Below, piece after piece: positions 48,472-57,410 of a stretch of DNA of 64,000 nt. The position numbers and the translations under genes were made by a program. The notes beneath the pieces are model-generated. The model had not been told where the DNA came from and did no database searches. It saw only the letters and a list, made by a program, of their open reading frames with translations. The DNA is taken from contig OZ251573.1 of NCBI GenBank assembly GCA_965243545.1, positions 4,537,232 through 4,601,231 of the forward strand, in the 5' to 3' direction. Source of the stretch: CATQHW01 sp965243545. GTDB lineage: Bacteria; Spirochaetota; Spirochaetia; SZUA-6; Bin103. Each line of letters opens with the position of its first letter. Within the stretch, counting starts at the first letter, position 1.

Positions 48472-50247
48472 ATGCGTGCGGAGAACGTCGACCGCGCCGG
48501 CATCCGCTACGAACCGAACGACAGGCCGCCGCGAGCGCTCACGTTCGGCCTGGGCGCGCAGTTCACGATCCTCAGTATCGCCGGCGTGGTGCTGACGCCG
48601 GCCATCGTGGTGCGCGCCGGCGGCGGCGGTGATACCTACCTGACGTGGGCGGTGTTCGCCGCGGTCGCGGTGAGCGGCGTCACCACCATCCTGCAGGCGG
48701 TGCGGGTCGGCCGGATCGGCGCCGGCTACGTGCTGCTGATGGGGACCTCCGGCGCCTTCATCGCCGTCTGCGTCACGGCGCTGGCGCGCGGCGGTCCGCC
48801 GCTGCTGGCCACCCTGGTGGTCATTTCGGCGTTGTTCCAGTTCGCGCTGGCGGCGCGCCTGTCGCTGCTGCGCCGGGTGCTGACGCCGACCGTGGCGGGA
48901 ACGGTGATCATGCTGATCGCCGTCACGGTCATGCCGATCGTCTTCGAAATGCTGACGGAGGTGCCGGAGGGCGCTCCGGCGTCCGCGGCGCCGATCTCCG
49001 CGCTGGCGACCGTGCTGGTCATCACCGGACTGGCGCTGAAGGCGGCCGGACCGTTGCGCCTCTGGGCGCCGGTCGTCGGCGTTGCGGCCGGCTCCGCTGT
49101 CGCCGGCCTGTTCGGCATCTACGACGCCGGAGGGGTGGCGCGGGCGGCGTGGATCGGCGTTCCGGACAGCAGCTGGCCCGGCTTCGACCTCAGCTTCGGA
49201 CCGGTCTTCTGGGCGCTCCTGCCGGCGTTCGTGTTCGTGACGCTGGTCGGCGCCATCGAGACGATCGGCGACTCGGTCGCCATCCAGCGCGTCTCCTGGC
49301 GCCGGCCGCGGGCGGTCGACTTCCGCGCGGTGCAGGGCGCGGTGGCCGCCGACGGAACCGGCAATCTGCTGTCCGGCCTGGCCGGAACGGTGCCGAACAC
49401 CACCTACTCCAGCTCCATCGCCATCACGGAGCTGACCGGGGTCGCCGCCCGCCGCGTCGGCGTCGCCATCGGCATCCTCTACGTCGCGCTGGCGTTCCTG
49501 CCCAAGGCGCTGGCGGCGGTGGTGGCGATTCCGGGGCCGGTGAGCGCCGCCTACCTGCTGGTCATTCTGTCGATGCTGTTCGTACAGGGAATGCGGATGG
49601 TGGTGCAGGACGGCATCGACTACCGGAAGGGCTTGATCGTGGGGGTCTCGTTCTGGGCCGGGGTCGGCTTTCAGGGCGGCGTGATCTTTCCCGAGTTCTT
49701 CTCACAGGCGGCCGGGGGGCTGCTGCAGAACGGCATGACCGCCGGCGGTCTGGTGGCGATCCTGATGACCTTGTTCATGGAGGTCACCGCGCCGCGGCGC
49801 AGCCGCCTGGAGGTGGCGCTCGACCAGGCCGACCTGCCCAAGATCACGGCGTTTCTCCGCGCGCTCGCCTCCCGCCACGGCTGGGACGAGGCGATGGCGC
49901 AACGCCTGGACGCCGCAGCCGAGGAGACGCTGCTGTCGCTCCTGGGGCCGGATGAATCCGGGCCGGAGCGCGACCGACGGCGGTTGCTGCTGGTCGCCTA
50001 CAAGCAGGACGGCGGCGCCGTGATGGAGTTCACGGCGTCCGCCGGCCGGGAGAACCTGCAGGACCGGCTGGCGCTGCTCGAAGCGCCGTCCGCCGAGACG
50101 TCGGACGAGCGGGAGTTCTCGCTGCGGCTGCTGCGGCACTTGGCGTCCTCGGTGCGCCACGCGCAGTACCACGACACGGAGATCGTGACCGTCCGCGTCG
50201 ACGCGCCGCGCCCGGACGCCGCCCAGGGTCAGGAGCGGTCAGCGTGA
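48472..50247 (+). CDS. NCS2-type xanthine/uracil permease with C-terminal RsbW-like domain
   Basis: The 591-aa product (start at 48472, see the promoter) has about 12 hydrophobic segments, a GSAxxT-like GAIETIGDSVAIQRVSW and GTVPNTTYSSSIAITELTGVA, the motifs of the NCS2 purine/pyrimidine permease family. After the last membrane segment, about 150 residues form a cytoplasmic domain (RLEVALDQADLPKITAFLRAL, QRLDAAAEETLLSLL, LRLLRHLASSVRHAQYHDTEIVTVRVD). It resembles RsbW-type GHKL ATPases, but the N-box Asn is missing. The usual NCS2 length is about 430-450 aa. Regulation of uptake is the likely role; activity of the ATP site is doubtful. Confidence 0.85.
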   Translation: MRAENVDRAGIRYEPNDRPPRALTFGLGAQFTILSIAGVVLTPAIVVRAGGGGDTYLTWAVFAAVAVSGVTTILQAVRVGRIGAGYVLLMGTSGAFIAVCVTALARGGPPLLATLVVISALFQFALAARLSLLRRVLTPTVAGTVIMLIAVTVMPIVFEMLTEVPEGAPASAAPISALATVLVITGLALKAAGPLRLWAPVVGVAAGSAVAGLFGIYDAGGVARAAWIGVPDSSWPGFDLSFGPVFWALLPAFVFVTLVGAIETIGDSVAIQRVSWRRPRAVDFRAVQGAVAADGTGNLLSGLAGTVPNTTYSSSIAITELTGVAARRVGVAIGILYVALAFLPKALAAVVAIPGPVSAAYLLVILSMLFVQGMRMVVQDGIDYRKGLIVGVSFWAGVGFQGGVIFPEFFSQAAGGLLQNGMTAGGLVAILMTLFMEVTAPRRSRLEVALDQADLPKITAFLRALASRHGWDEAMAQRLDAAAEETLLSLLGPDESGPERDRRRLLLVAYKQDGGAVMEFTASAGRENLQDRLALLEAPSAETSDEREFSLRLLRHLASSVRHAQYHDTEIVTVRVDAPRPDAAQGQERSA

Positions 50248-50261
50248 GCGGAACCGCATCA

Positions 50262-51443
50262 TCAGACGATCCGGCGCAGGCCGGCGGCCAGCCGGCGCAG
50301 CGCCTCCGCCAGGGTGTCGTCGTCGGGCGCCGCGTACGCGATGCGCAGGTAGCACCCGTCGGTGAGCCCGAAGGCCGCTCCCGGCACGACCGCCACGCGG
50401 TGTTCGCGGATCAGCCGCGACGCGACTTCCATCGAGTCGGCGTCGGTCGCCACGCGCGCCAGCGCGTAGAAGGCGCCGCGCGCCGCCGGCGCCTCCACCA
50501 GCGGCCGCAGCTCGTCGAGCGTGCGGAGCACCGCCGACCGCCGCGCGGCGATCGCCGCCAGATGGCTGCGGCAGTAGTCGACGCCGGCGTCGAGCGCGGC
50601 GGCGGCCGCGAACTGCGAGATGATCGCCGGGCAGATGGCGATCGTGTCCTGAATCTTGGCGGCCGCGTCGTGCAGGCGCGCGGGCATGCGCAGGTAGCCG
50701 ATCCGCCAGCTCGCAAATCCGTACGCCTTGGAGAGCGAGTACAGGGAAATGGTGTGGCCGCCGGCGTCCGGGAGCGAGCCGGGCGAAAAGTGCTCGGCGC
50801 CGTCGTAGAGGAAGTACTCGTACGCCTCGTCGTGGACGTGAAAGAGACCGCGCTCGCCGCACAGGCGGTTGACGGCGGCCAGGTCCGCGCGCGGATAGAC
50901 GGCCCCGGACGGGTTGTTGGGGGAGATGGTGACCACCGCGCGCGTGTCGGCGGTGATCGCGGCCCGCACGGCGTCCAAGTCGAGATGGAAGCCGCGGCCG
51001 GTGGCCGCCAGCACCGGCCGGCAGCCGGCCATGGTCACCGCCATCTCGTGGTTGAAGTAGAACGGGGCCATCAACACCACCTCGTCCCCTTCGTCGCAGA
51101 TCGACAGCAGCGCGTTGACGAACGCCATGTTGCCGCCGGCGGTCACCATCAGTTCGTGTTCGTCGCCGACGGTTATGCCGTTCTCCCGCGACAGCTTGGC
51201 GGCAATGCGCTCGCGCAGGGCGGGAATGCCGTACACGGATGCGTACTTGTGGTTGTCGGCGTCGGCCAGGAAGCGGTCCAGCGCCGCCCGCACGCCCGGC
51301 GGCGGCGGGTAGCCGACCACCCCCTGTCCCAGGGAGATGGTGCCCGGGTGCTCGGCGATCAGGCGGTGGATGCGGGGGATGACCGGCGGCTGCACCCGCT
51401 TCAGGCGGGCGGACTGCTCGAACCGGTGCGGGCCAGGCTGCAC
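50262..51443 (-). CDS. PLP-dependent class I/II aminotransferase
   Basis: The 393-aa product starts at GTG 51443, six bases after a TATACT box. It has the fold-type I marks YASVYGIPALRERIA, ISPNNPSGAVY (the NPSG motif), HVHDEAYEYFLYDG (Asp binding the PLP pyridine), SLSKAYGFASWRIGYL (Schiff-base Lys) and a C-terminal RIAYAAPDDDTLAEALRRL (Arg for the substrate carboxylate). It transfers amino groups between an amino acid and a 2-keto acid. The closest general resemblance is to aspartate/alanine-type enzymes. It is convergent with the permease gene and its substrate remains open. Confidence 0.92.
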   Translation of the reverse strand: MQPGPHRFEQSARLKRVQPPVIPRIHRLIAEHPGTISLGQGVVGYPPPPGVRAALDRFLADADNHKYASVYGIPALRERIAAKLSRENGITVGDEHELMVTAGGNMAFVNALLSICDEGDEVVLMAPFYFNHEMAVTMAGCRPVLAATGRGFHLDLDAVRAAITADTRAVVTISPNNPSGAVYPRADLAAVNRLCGERGLFHVHDEAYEYFLYDGAEHFSPGSLPDAGGHTISLYSLSKAYGFASWRIGYLRMPARLHDAAAKIQDTIAICPAIISQFAAAAALDAGVDYCRSHLAAIAARRSAVLRTLDELRPLVEAPAARGAFYALARVATDADSMEVASRLIREHRVAVVPGAAFGLTDGCYLRIAYAAPDDDTLAEALRRLAAGLRRIV

Positions 51444-51449
51444 CCCCGC

Positions 51450-51455
51450 AGTATA
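51450..51455 (-). promoter_or_regulatory. -10 box of the aminotransferase gene
   Basis: TATACT on the minus strand lies six bases before the GTG. No -35 box was recognised and there is no Shine-Dalgarno sequence, consistent with a leaderless transcript. Confidence 0.5.
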
Positions 51456-51489
51456 CCCGCTCGGTTGCGCGCGCCGGAGCGGCGGGAGG

Positions 51490-51518
51490 GTTGGCGATGG
51501 CCGCGCGGCAAGCTACCG
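51490..51518 (+). promoter_or_regulatory. Promoter of the hydroxyacid dehydrogenase gene, leadered
   Basis: TTGGCG (51490-51495), 17 bases and TACCGT (51513-51518) precede a leader of about 46 bases. The leader contains a small GC hairpin (around 51546-51561) and a GGAG site before the ATG at 51571. This unit therefore has a leader, unlike its divergent neighbour. Confidence 0.4.
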
Positions 51519-51570
51519 TGCGGGCAGCAAACGCTAGCACCTGCCCCGCGGCAGGGGAAACGGAGATCGA

Positions 51571-52446
51571 ATGGCAGGGAAAATCGGTTGGATCGGAACC
51601 GGGGTGATGGGGCGCTCGATGTGCCTGCATCTGCGCCGGGCCGGCTATGAAGTGGCGGTCTACAACCGCTCCAAGGACAAGGCGCAGGATCTGCTCGACG
51701 CCGGCGCCGTATGGTGCGACACGCCGGCCGGCGTGGCCGCCGGCAGCGAGGCGGTCTTCACCATCGTCGGCTATCCGCGCGACGTGGAGGAGGTGTTCCT
51801 GGGATCGGGCGGCGTGCTGGCCGCGACCGCGAGCGGCAGCCTGATAATCGACATGACCACCTCGGAGCCGGCGCTGGCCAAGCGGCTCCACCACCGGGCG
51901 GCGCAGCGGGGCGTGGCGGCGCTCGACGCGCCGGTCTCCGGCGGCGACACCGGCGCCCGCGCCGGGACGCTGGCCATCATGGCCGGCGGCGACCGCGCCG
52001 ACTTCGACCGCGCCATGCCGTACTTCCGCATCATGGGCGAAAACATCGCCTACATGGGGCCGGCGGGCGCCGGCCAGCACACCAAGATGAGCAACCAGAT
52101 CCTGATCGCCTCCACCATGGTGGGGGTGGTCGAATCGCTCCTGTACGGCCACCGCGCCGGACTCGACCGCGACGAGATCATCGCCGTGATCGGCAAGGGA
52201 GCGGCCAGCTGCTTTGCCATCAACAACCTGGGACCGCGCATCGTCAAGGGCGACTTCGAGCCCGGCTTCTTCATCAAGCACTTCGTCAAGGACATGGGCA
52301 TAGCCCTGGCGGAGGCGCAGACAATGCGGCTGGCGCTGCCGGGGCTGGCGCTGGCCAACCAGTTCTATACCGCGGCTATGGCGGAAGGGTTGGAGGACCG
52401 CGGCACGCAGGCGCTGTACCGCGTGCTGGAGCGTCTGAGCGGCTGA
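51571..52446 (+). CDS. Beta-hydroxyacid dehydrogenase (3-hydroxyisobutyrate dehydrogenase/GarR family)
   Basis: The 291-aa product starts after a GGAG site. It has the Rossmann motif IGWIGTGVMGRSMC (residues 4-18), ALDAPVSGGDTGAR (the family DxPVSGG signature) and catalytic Lys in GAGQHTKMSNQIL (near residue 172). These enzymes use NAD(P) to oxidise 3-hydroxyisobutyrate or reduce tartronate semialdehyde and related beta-hydroxy acids. With uronate-like catabolism in the window, a tartronate-semialdehyde-type role is one possibility. It has normal length and no odd features. A hairpin follows. Confidence 0.92.
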   Translation: MAGKIGWIGTGVMGRSMCLHLRRAGYEVAVYNRSKDKAQDLLDAGAVWCDTPAGVAAGSEAVFTIVGYPRDVEEVFLGSGGVLAATASGSLIIDMTTSEPALAKRLHHRAAQRGVAALDAPVSGGDTGARAGTLAIMAGGDRADFDRAMPYFRIMGENIAYMGPAGAGQHTKMSNQILIASTMVGVVESLLYGHRAGLDRDEIIAVIGKGAASCFAINNLGPRIVKGDFEPGFFIKHFVKDMGIALAEAQTMRLALPGLALANQFYTAAMAEGLEDRGTQALYRVLERLSG

Positions 52447-52510
52447 CCGCAGCCTCTGCCGCGGCGGGCGCGTCATCGCGCCGCCCTGGCAGCCGCTCAA
52501 AGGACCGCTG

Positions 52511-52549
52511 ACCGGTCGGAAACCGGCGCTGAGCGCCGGCCCGACCGGT
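52511..52549. terminator. Bidirectional hairpin between convergent genes
   Basis: A stem of nine bases (ACCGGTCGG with CCGACCGGT) encloses a second perfect stem of seven bases (CCGGCGC with GCGCCGG). It is placed between the dehydrogenase stop and the binding-protein stop. No T-run is present. It likely ends transcription in both directions or protects both mRNAs. Confidence 0.65.
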
Positions 52550-52574
52550 CCCGAAACGCCGCGCGGGCGGCGAG

Positions 52575-54170
52575 CTACTTGAGGTACATCCGGGTGGCGT
52601 GCCGCTCCCATTCGCGGCCGCCGTTGGCGTAGTAGTACTCCAACCACTCGTCGTAGTAGTCGAGCGGGCGCTCGCCGGTGACGATCTGCACCGTCATCAC
52701 GAACGAATCGAGCTTGGAGTCGCCGGCCATGCGTGCGTCCAGGTCCTCGCCGCTCTCATCGCGCACCGTGCCGCCCAGCACCGGAAACCACTTGTCCAGA
52801 TTGTTGGCGCCGTAGATGCCGTTCGGGTCCAGCGCGTGCTCTTGGACCAGGCGCTCGATGGCGCTCGACTGCATGCTGTAGGTGCTGAACGTGCCGCTCC
52901 AATAGAAGCCAAAGCCGAACTGTTCGGTGCGGTCGGCGACGCTCAGGGCGTTGATCGCCGGCAGCAGCTGCGGCGCGGTCTCTCCTTCCGGAATCGTGTA
53001 GTGCTCGCCTTCGACGCCGAATCCGGCCAGCAGCTTGGTCTCCCGGTCGATGGAGATGACGTCCGCCACCTGCATGATCTTGTGGATGTGGTCGTGGTCG
53101 TCGTCCAGATGCTTGCCGAACACGATGAGCTGGGTCAGGAACGGATTCCACACCCGCTGCACCGGTTTGCTGTCCGCGTCGCGGGCGATGTGGGTGGCCG
53201 GCACCACGACCGCGCCGGGCACGTTGTGGAACAGTTCGCCGATGTTGCGCGCGTTTTCGTCCGCGGTCCAGTTGCCCCGTCCCATCCATTCGCTGGTCAG
53301 GTAGTCGCCCTGGGCGAAGACCCGGAACTTGTCGCCGTTGGTGTGGGTGATGAACTCCGGATCGACGTAGCCTTTGGCGTACCAGTCGCGCAGCGTCGCC
53401 AGCGCTTCCTTGAACTCCGGCAGCGTGAAGTGCTGCCTGATCACGCCGTCGCGCACGCTCTGGCCGCCGGCGGTGACGCCGTAGGCGTTGAACACCTGAT
53501 CGAACGCCTGCCACCACGGCGACTTGCCGGACGCCCCCATCGCGTACTTGTCCGGGAACGCGGCCTTGTAGGCGGCGAACACCTCGTCGGTCTCGGCGAT
53601 GGTGGCGGGGACGTCGTATCCCAGGTCGTCCAGGATGTCCTTGCGCCACATCTGACCCGACGGAATCCAGCCCAGGTCCCAGATGCGCGGCGTGCCCCAC
53701 ATGCGGCCGTCGCTGGCGTCCTGGTACTTGCCCCAGGTCGCCGCCTCGTCCAGGCCGAGCTGGTTCATCAGGCCGCGCAGCCACTTGGTCGACTCCGGCA
53801 TGTGTTCTTCCATCTCCGCCAGCTCGAACTTGGCCGACGCCTGGTTCAGGAAGTCCTCATTGATGTTGAACACGTGGAACAGATCGGGCAGATCGTTGGC
53901 GGCCAGGTTGAGATTGATGACCTCCATGTGGTTGTCGATCGCGCCGTAGATCTCGAACTCGACGTCGAAGCCGACCTTCTGGCTCACCAGCGCTTCCAGC
54001 ATCGGCGTGATCGGAGCGTCAGGACCCGGCACGCCGCGGGTGCCGAACCAGCGGATCACCGTGGTTTCGTCCGCGGCGGCCGCTTCCGTTTCGGCGGCGG
54101 CGCCGGCCACGCCGCTCGCCAGCGCCAGCATCAGCAGCGCCGTTCCGGTCAGTGAAAAGAACCGTTTCAT
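52575..54170 (-). CDS. Extracellular sugar-binding protein of a second LplA-type ABC importer
   Basis: The 531-aa product has a signal peptide (MKRFFSLTGTALLMLALASGVAGA) without a lipobox, and an acidic Ala-rich mature start (ETEAAAADETTVIRWFG). The LplA-type block NLNLAANDLPDLFHVFN follows. A GGGAGG site precedes the ATG. It is the last gene of the second import cassette and is a paralog of the protein at 26655-28253; both have WFGxRxVP near the start. It would bind an oligosaccharide or modified sugar in the periplasm. No ATPase gene is nearby. Confidence 0.92.
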   Translation of the reverse strand: MKRFFSLTGTALLMLALASGVAGAAAETEAAAADETTVIRWFGTRGVPGPDAPITPMLEALVSQKVGFDVEFEIYGAIDNHMEVINLNLAANDLPDLFHVFNINEDFLNQASAKFELAEMEEHMPESTKWLRGLMNQLGLDEAATWGKYQDASDGRMWGTPRIWDLGWIPSGQMWRKDILDDLGYDVPATIAETDEVFAAYKAAFPDKYAMGASGKSPWWQAFDQVFNAYGVTAGGQSVRDGVIRQHFTLPEFKEALATLRDWYAKGYVDPEFITHTNGDKFRVFAQGDYLTSEWMGRGNWTADENARNIGELFHNVPGAVVVPATHIARDADSKPVQRVWNPFLTQLIVFGKHLDDDHDHIHKIMQVADVISIDRETKLLAGFGVEGEHYTIPEGETAPQLLPAINALSVADRTEQFGFGFYWSGTFSTYSMQSSAIERLVQEHALDPNGIYGANNLDKWFPVLGGTVRDESGEDLDARMAGDSKLDSFVMTVQIVTGERPLDYYDEWLEYYYANGGREWERHATRMYLK

Positions 54171-54237
54171 CGTACCTCCCGTTGAGAACGATAATTGTGT
54201 TGTCGCGCCCCGGATACCCCGGAGCGTTCGATGCGGC

Positions 54238-55146
54238 TTAGCCTTTCAGCGAGCCGATCATGATGCCCTTGACAAAATAGCGTTGAAAGAACGGATACGT
54301 CAGCACGATCGGGATCGTCACCACCATCAGGATGGCGGCGCGCAACGACTCCGGCGTGTACTCCTGGAACTCCATGGCCAACGCCTGCTCGTCGATGCTG
54401 GTGGCCGTGAACGAGGCGTCGATCAACGCCCGGCGCAGGATCGCCTGCAGAATACGGATCGGCGGGCGCTGGACGTAGATCAACGCGTCGAACCAGGCGT
54501 TCCAATGCTCGACCATCGACCAGAGCGACAGCGTGGCGATGATCGGCATCGACACCGGCACGTAGATGCGGAACAGGATGATGACGTCGTTGGCGCCGTC
54601 TATGCGCGCGCTTTCGGCCAGCTCTTCGGATACGGACGACAGGAAGTTGCGGGCGACGATCAGCCAGAAGGCGTTTGCCACCGGCGGCAGCACCAGCGCC
54701 CAGATCGTGTTCATCATCCTAAGCGAGCGCACCAGCAGGAAGGTCGGCACCAGTCCGCCGGCAAAGAACAGGGTGAAGACGACCAGAACGGTCCAGAAGT
54801 TGCGGTACGGCAGATACCGCTTGGACAGCGAATACGCCATCATGATGAGCACCGTGACGGTGATGGTGGTGCCGAGCACGGTGCGCAGGATGGTCCAGAA
54901 GAACGCGGGCACGATCGACCCGCCGAGCAGCACGCGCCGGTACGATTCCAGCGTCATGCGCCCCAGATGCGGGAACAGGTGCAGGCCCTTGGCCTGCGCG
55001 TCGATGCGGTTGCTCACCGACAGCGTGATCTGGTTGAGGAACGGATAGACGATGGTGACGCACAGCAGCAGGATCAGGGCGACGTTGATGACGTCGAACA
55101 CCCGGTCGCCGGCGCTGCGGCGGAGGGAGATGCGCCCCGTTACCAC
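54238..55146 (-). CDS. Carbohydrate ABC transporter permease, LplC/YtcP-type (second importer)
   Basis: The 302-aa membrane protein overlaps the LplB-type gene by 7 bases. It shows LLCVTIVYPFLNQITLSVSNR, the loop EELAESARIDGANDVIILFRI (EAA motif), and a C-terminus ending YFVKGIMIGSLKG, close to the other LplC-type permease in this window. It forms half of the membrane pore. About 67 bases separate it from the binding-protein gene. Confidence 0.93.
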   Translation of the reverse strand: MVTGRISLRRSAGDRVFDVINVALILLLCVTIVYPFLNQITLSVSNRIDAQAKGLHLFPHLGRMTLESYRRVLLGGSIVPAFFWTILRTVLGTTITVTVLIMMAYSLSKRYLPYRNFWTVLVVFTLFFAGGLVPTFLLVRSLRMMNTIWALVLPPVANAFWLIVARNFLSSVSEELAESARIDGANDVIILFRIYVPVSMPIIATLSLWSMVEHWNAWFDALIYVQRPPIRILQAILRRALIDASFTATSIDEQALAMEFQEYTPESLRAAILMVVTIPIVLTYPFFQRYFVKGIMIGSLKG

Positions 55147-56090
55147 AGCGTGTTGTCCGAAAACGACTTGATGATCCGGTTGGCCAGCAGCAGCAGAATG
55201 CAGCCGATCACGTTCTGGGTCAGCCCGATGGCGGTGGCAAAGCTGTACTGGATACCCTCCAAGCCGATCCGGTAGACGTAGGTGCCGATGATGTCGGCCA
55301 CCTCGTAGACCGCCGGATTGTAGAGGTTGAAGATCGGATCAAAGCCCCACTCCAGCAGGTTTCCGATGCTCAGGAGGTAGAGGATGGCGATGACCGGGGC
55401 GATCGACGGTATCGTGATCCGCCACATCATCCGGAATCGGCCGGCGCCGTCGATGGTCGCCACCTCGTACAGCTCCGGGTTGACCCCGGCGATCGCCGCC
55501 AGGTAGATGATGGTGCCCCAGCCGATCGACTTCCACACGTCGGCGAGGATGACGATGGGGACGAACCACTGCTGGTCGGCCAGCAGCACCGGCGGCGTCG
55601 CATCGCTGAACAGGGAGAAGACGTAGCCGAACAGGCCGGTCGACGGCGATAGCACTTGGCGCACCAGCCCGGCGACCACCACCCAGGACAGGAAGTGGGG
55701 CAGGTAGGAGATGGTCTGCACGGTGCGCTTGAACGCCCCGACGCGCAGCTCGTTGAGCATCAGCGCCAGGATGATCGGCGCCGGAAATCCGAACAGCATG
55801 CGCAACAGGCTGATCTCCACGGTGTTCATGAAGACCCGGCCCACGCCGGGGTAGGTGAACAGCCGGTTGAGGTACTTCAACCCGACCCAGGGGCTGCCCA
55901 GGATGCCGTCGGCGGCGACGAAGTCCTTGAACGCCAGGGTGACGCCGTAGATCGGGACGTAGCGGAAGATGAGGAAGAAGACCAGCCCGGGCGCCATGAG
56001 CAGGAACAGGTACTTGGCCCGGTCCAGTTCGGCCAGACGCTGCTGCCAGCGCGTCCGGGCGATCGCGGGCGGGGCGGCGGTGGTGCTCAA
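55140..56090 (-). CDS. Carbohydrate ABC transporter permease, LplB-type (second importer)
   Basis: The 316-aa membrane protein starts at TTG 56090, 8 bases after a -10 box. It has KYLFLLMAPGLVFFLIFRYVPIYG, SPWVGLKYLNRLF, FPAPIILALMLNEL and YEVATIDGAGRFRMMWRITIP (EAA loop), ending IIKSFSDNTLW. This is the LplB family and a paralog of 25611-26567. It is first in the operon, so gene order here is LplB, LplC, binding protein. The TTG start is supported by the promoter position and by paralog length. Confidence 0.93.
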   Translation of the reverse strand: MSTTAAPPAIARTRWQQRLAELDRAKYLFLLMAPGLVFFLIFRYVPIYGVTLAFKDFVAADGILGSPWVGLKYLNRLFTYPGVGRVFMNTVEISLLRMLFGFPAPIILALMLNELRVGAFKRTVQTISYLPHFLSWVVVAGLVRQVLSPSTGLFGYVFSLFSDATPPVLLADQQWFVPIVILADVWKSIGWGTIIYLAAIAGVNPELYEVATIDGAGRFRMMWRITIPSIAPVIAILYLLSIGNLLEWGFDPIFNLYNPAVYEVADIIGTYVYRIGLEGIQYSFATAIGLTQNVIGCILLLLANRIIKSFSDNTLW

Positions 56091-56098
56091 GGGACTCC

Positions 56099-56128
56099 AG
56101 GTTACCCGTTGCCGGCGCAGGCTGGCAA
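56099..56128 (-). promoter_or_regulatory. Near-leaderless promoter of the second importer operon
   Basis: On the minus strand TTGCCA (56123-56128), an 18-base spacer and TAACCT (56099-56104) lie 8 bases before the TTG start at 56090. It is the same spacing pattern as the MoxR and nitrilase promoters. Confidence 0.55.
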
Positions 56129-56156
56129 GATCGCGAGCCGGTGGCGCGGGGCCGGA

Positions 56157-57410
56157 CTATGGCCCCAGCGCGGCGACGGGGATGACGCCGACGCCGTCGT
56201 CGCGGACGTAGCCGTAGCCGGCGGGGACTATGACCGCAAGGGCGGCCGGCGCCCCGCTCCGGGCCGGGTCGACCCGTCCGGCGAAGCGGAGCAGGGAGGC
56301 GGCTGCGGCGTCGATCATTCCCGCTCCCAGCTTGACCTCGAACGCGGCCCAGGTACCGTCGGCGGCCTGCACGACCGCGTCGACCTCCAGGCCGGTGTTG
56401 TCGCGGTACTGCAGCACCTCGGCGTCACCGCTGCCGGCGTAGACGCGCAGGTCGCGGATGACCAGCGACTCGAACAGGAACCCGAACCAGGCGAGGTCGC
56501 GCAGCAGCCGGTCGGGGTCGGCGCGGAGGGCGGCGGCCGCCAGCGACGGGTCGGCGAAGTGCCGCTTGGCGGCGCCCCGGAGCCGCGACCGGGAGCGCAG
56601 GTGGGGCGCCCACGCCGGTTGATCCTCCACGACCATGAGCCGTTCCAGCGCCGTCAGGTAGGCATCCGCGGTGTGGTCGTTCAGATCGGCGGCCATGGTG
56701 GACGCCGCGGCGTAGGTCGCCACGTTGCGGGCGAACGAGCGGATCAGATCGCCGACCTTGGTCGGGTCGCGCCGCGTCCCGTCGACGCGGCCGACGTCGA
56801 CGCGGCGGATTTCATCCAGGTAGGCGCGGTTGGCCTGCAGCGCCTGGTCGGTGGACCGTTGCAGGTTTCCCGGCCAGCCGCCAACGCAGACCTGCTCGGC
56901 CAAGTCCCGGATCGGCAGGTCGGCCTCCGCGCTGCGCGGCGGGCGGCCGGCAAGGAGCCCGCGCAGGGAGACGGCGCCGGAGGAGCGGCCGGTCTCGAAC
57001 AGCGACATGGGGCGCAGCCGGAGCCGCGTCAGGCGCCCGGCGCCGGTGTGGCGGGTTATGTCGTCGGCCGGCGCCGCGGAGCCGGTCAGGATGAACTGGC
57101 CGGGCCGGGCGCGGTCGTCGACGGCGCGGCGGACGTGATTCCAGATCGCCGGCGCGGTCTGCCACTCGTCGATCAGGCGCGGCGCGGTTCCCGCAAGCAC
57201 CAGCGCCGGATCGATGGCGGCGGCGCGCCGCGCGTTGGCGTCGACGTCCAGCAGCACTTCGCTGGCGGCCGCCTGCCGGGCGGTGGCGGTCTTGCCGCAC
57301 GCCTTGGGGCCTTCGATCACCACCGCCCCGGCGGCGCCGAGCCGCCGCCGCAGCTCCTGATCCGCAACTCGCGGCCGGTAGCCGGTTGTCCGCTTATCCA
57401 ATGACATCAT
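56157..57410 (-). CDS. AAA ATPase with DUF4143 (ATP-binding protein)
   Basis: The 417-aa product has a P-loop VIEGPKACGKTAT (about residues 30-43), the AAA_14 core LIDEWQTAPAIWNHVR and FILTGSAAP, then a DUF4143 domain (PMSLFETGRSSG, DLAEQVCVGGWPGNLQRS, and EVDAVVQAADGTWAAFEVKLG near the C-terminus, a PD-(D/E)xK-like part). Such proteins are widespread and of unknown function; some are linked with toxin-antitoxin or mobile contexts. The start codon lies in an array of 23-bp repeats (57393-57484), so it may be autoregulated. It is convergent with nothing and divergent from murB. Confidence 0.9.
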   Translation of the reverse strand: MMSLDKRTTGYRPRVADQELRRRLGAAGAVVIEGPKACGKTATARQAAASEVLLDVDANARRAAAIDPALVLAGTAPRLIDEWQTAPAIWNHVRRAVDDRARPGQFILTGSAAPADDITRHTGAGRLTRLRLRPMSLFETGRSSGAVSLRGLLAGRPPRSAEADLPIRDLAEQVCVGGWPGNLQRSTDQALQANRAYLDEIRRVDVGRVDGTRRDPTKVGDLIRSFARNVATYAAASTMAADLNDHTADAYLTALERLMVVEDQPAWAPHLRSRSRLRGAAKRHFADPSLAAAALRADPDRLLRDLAWFGFLFESLVIRDLRVYAGSGDAEVLQYRDNTGLEVDAVVQAADGTWAAFEVKLGAGMIDAAAASLLRFAGRVDPARSGAPAALAVIVPAGYGYVRDDGVGVIPVAALGP

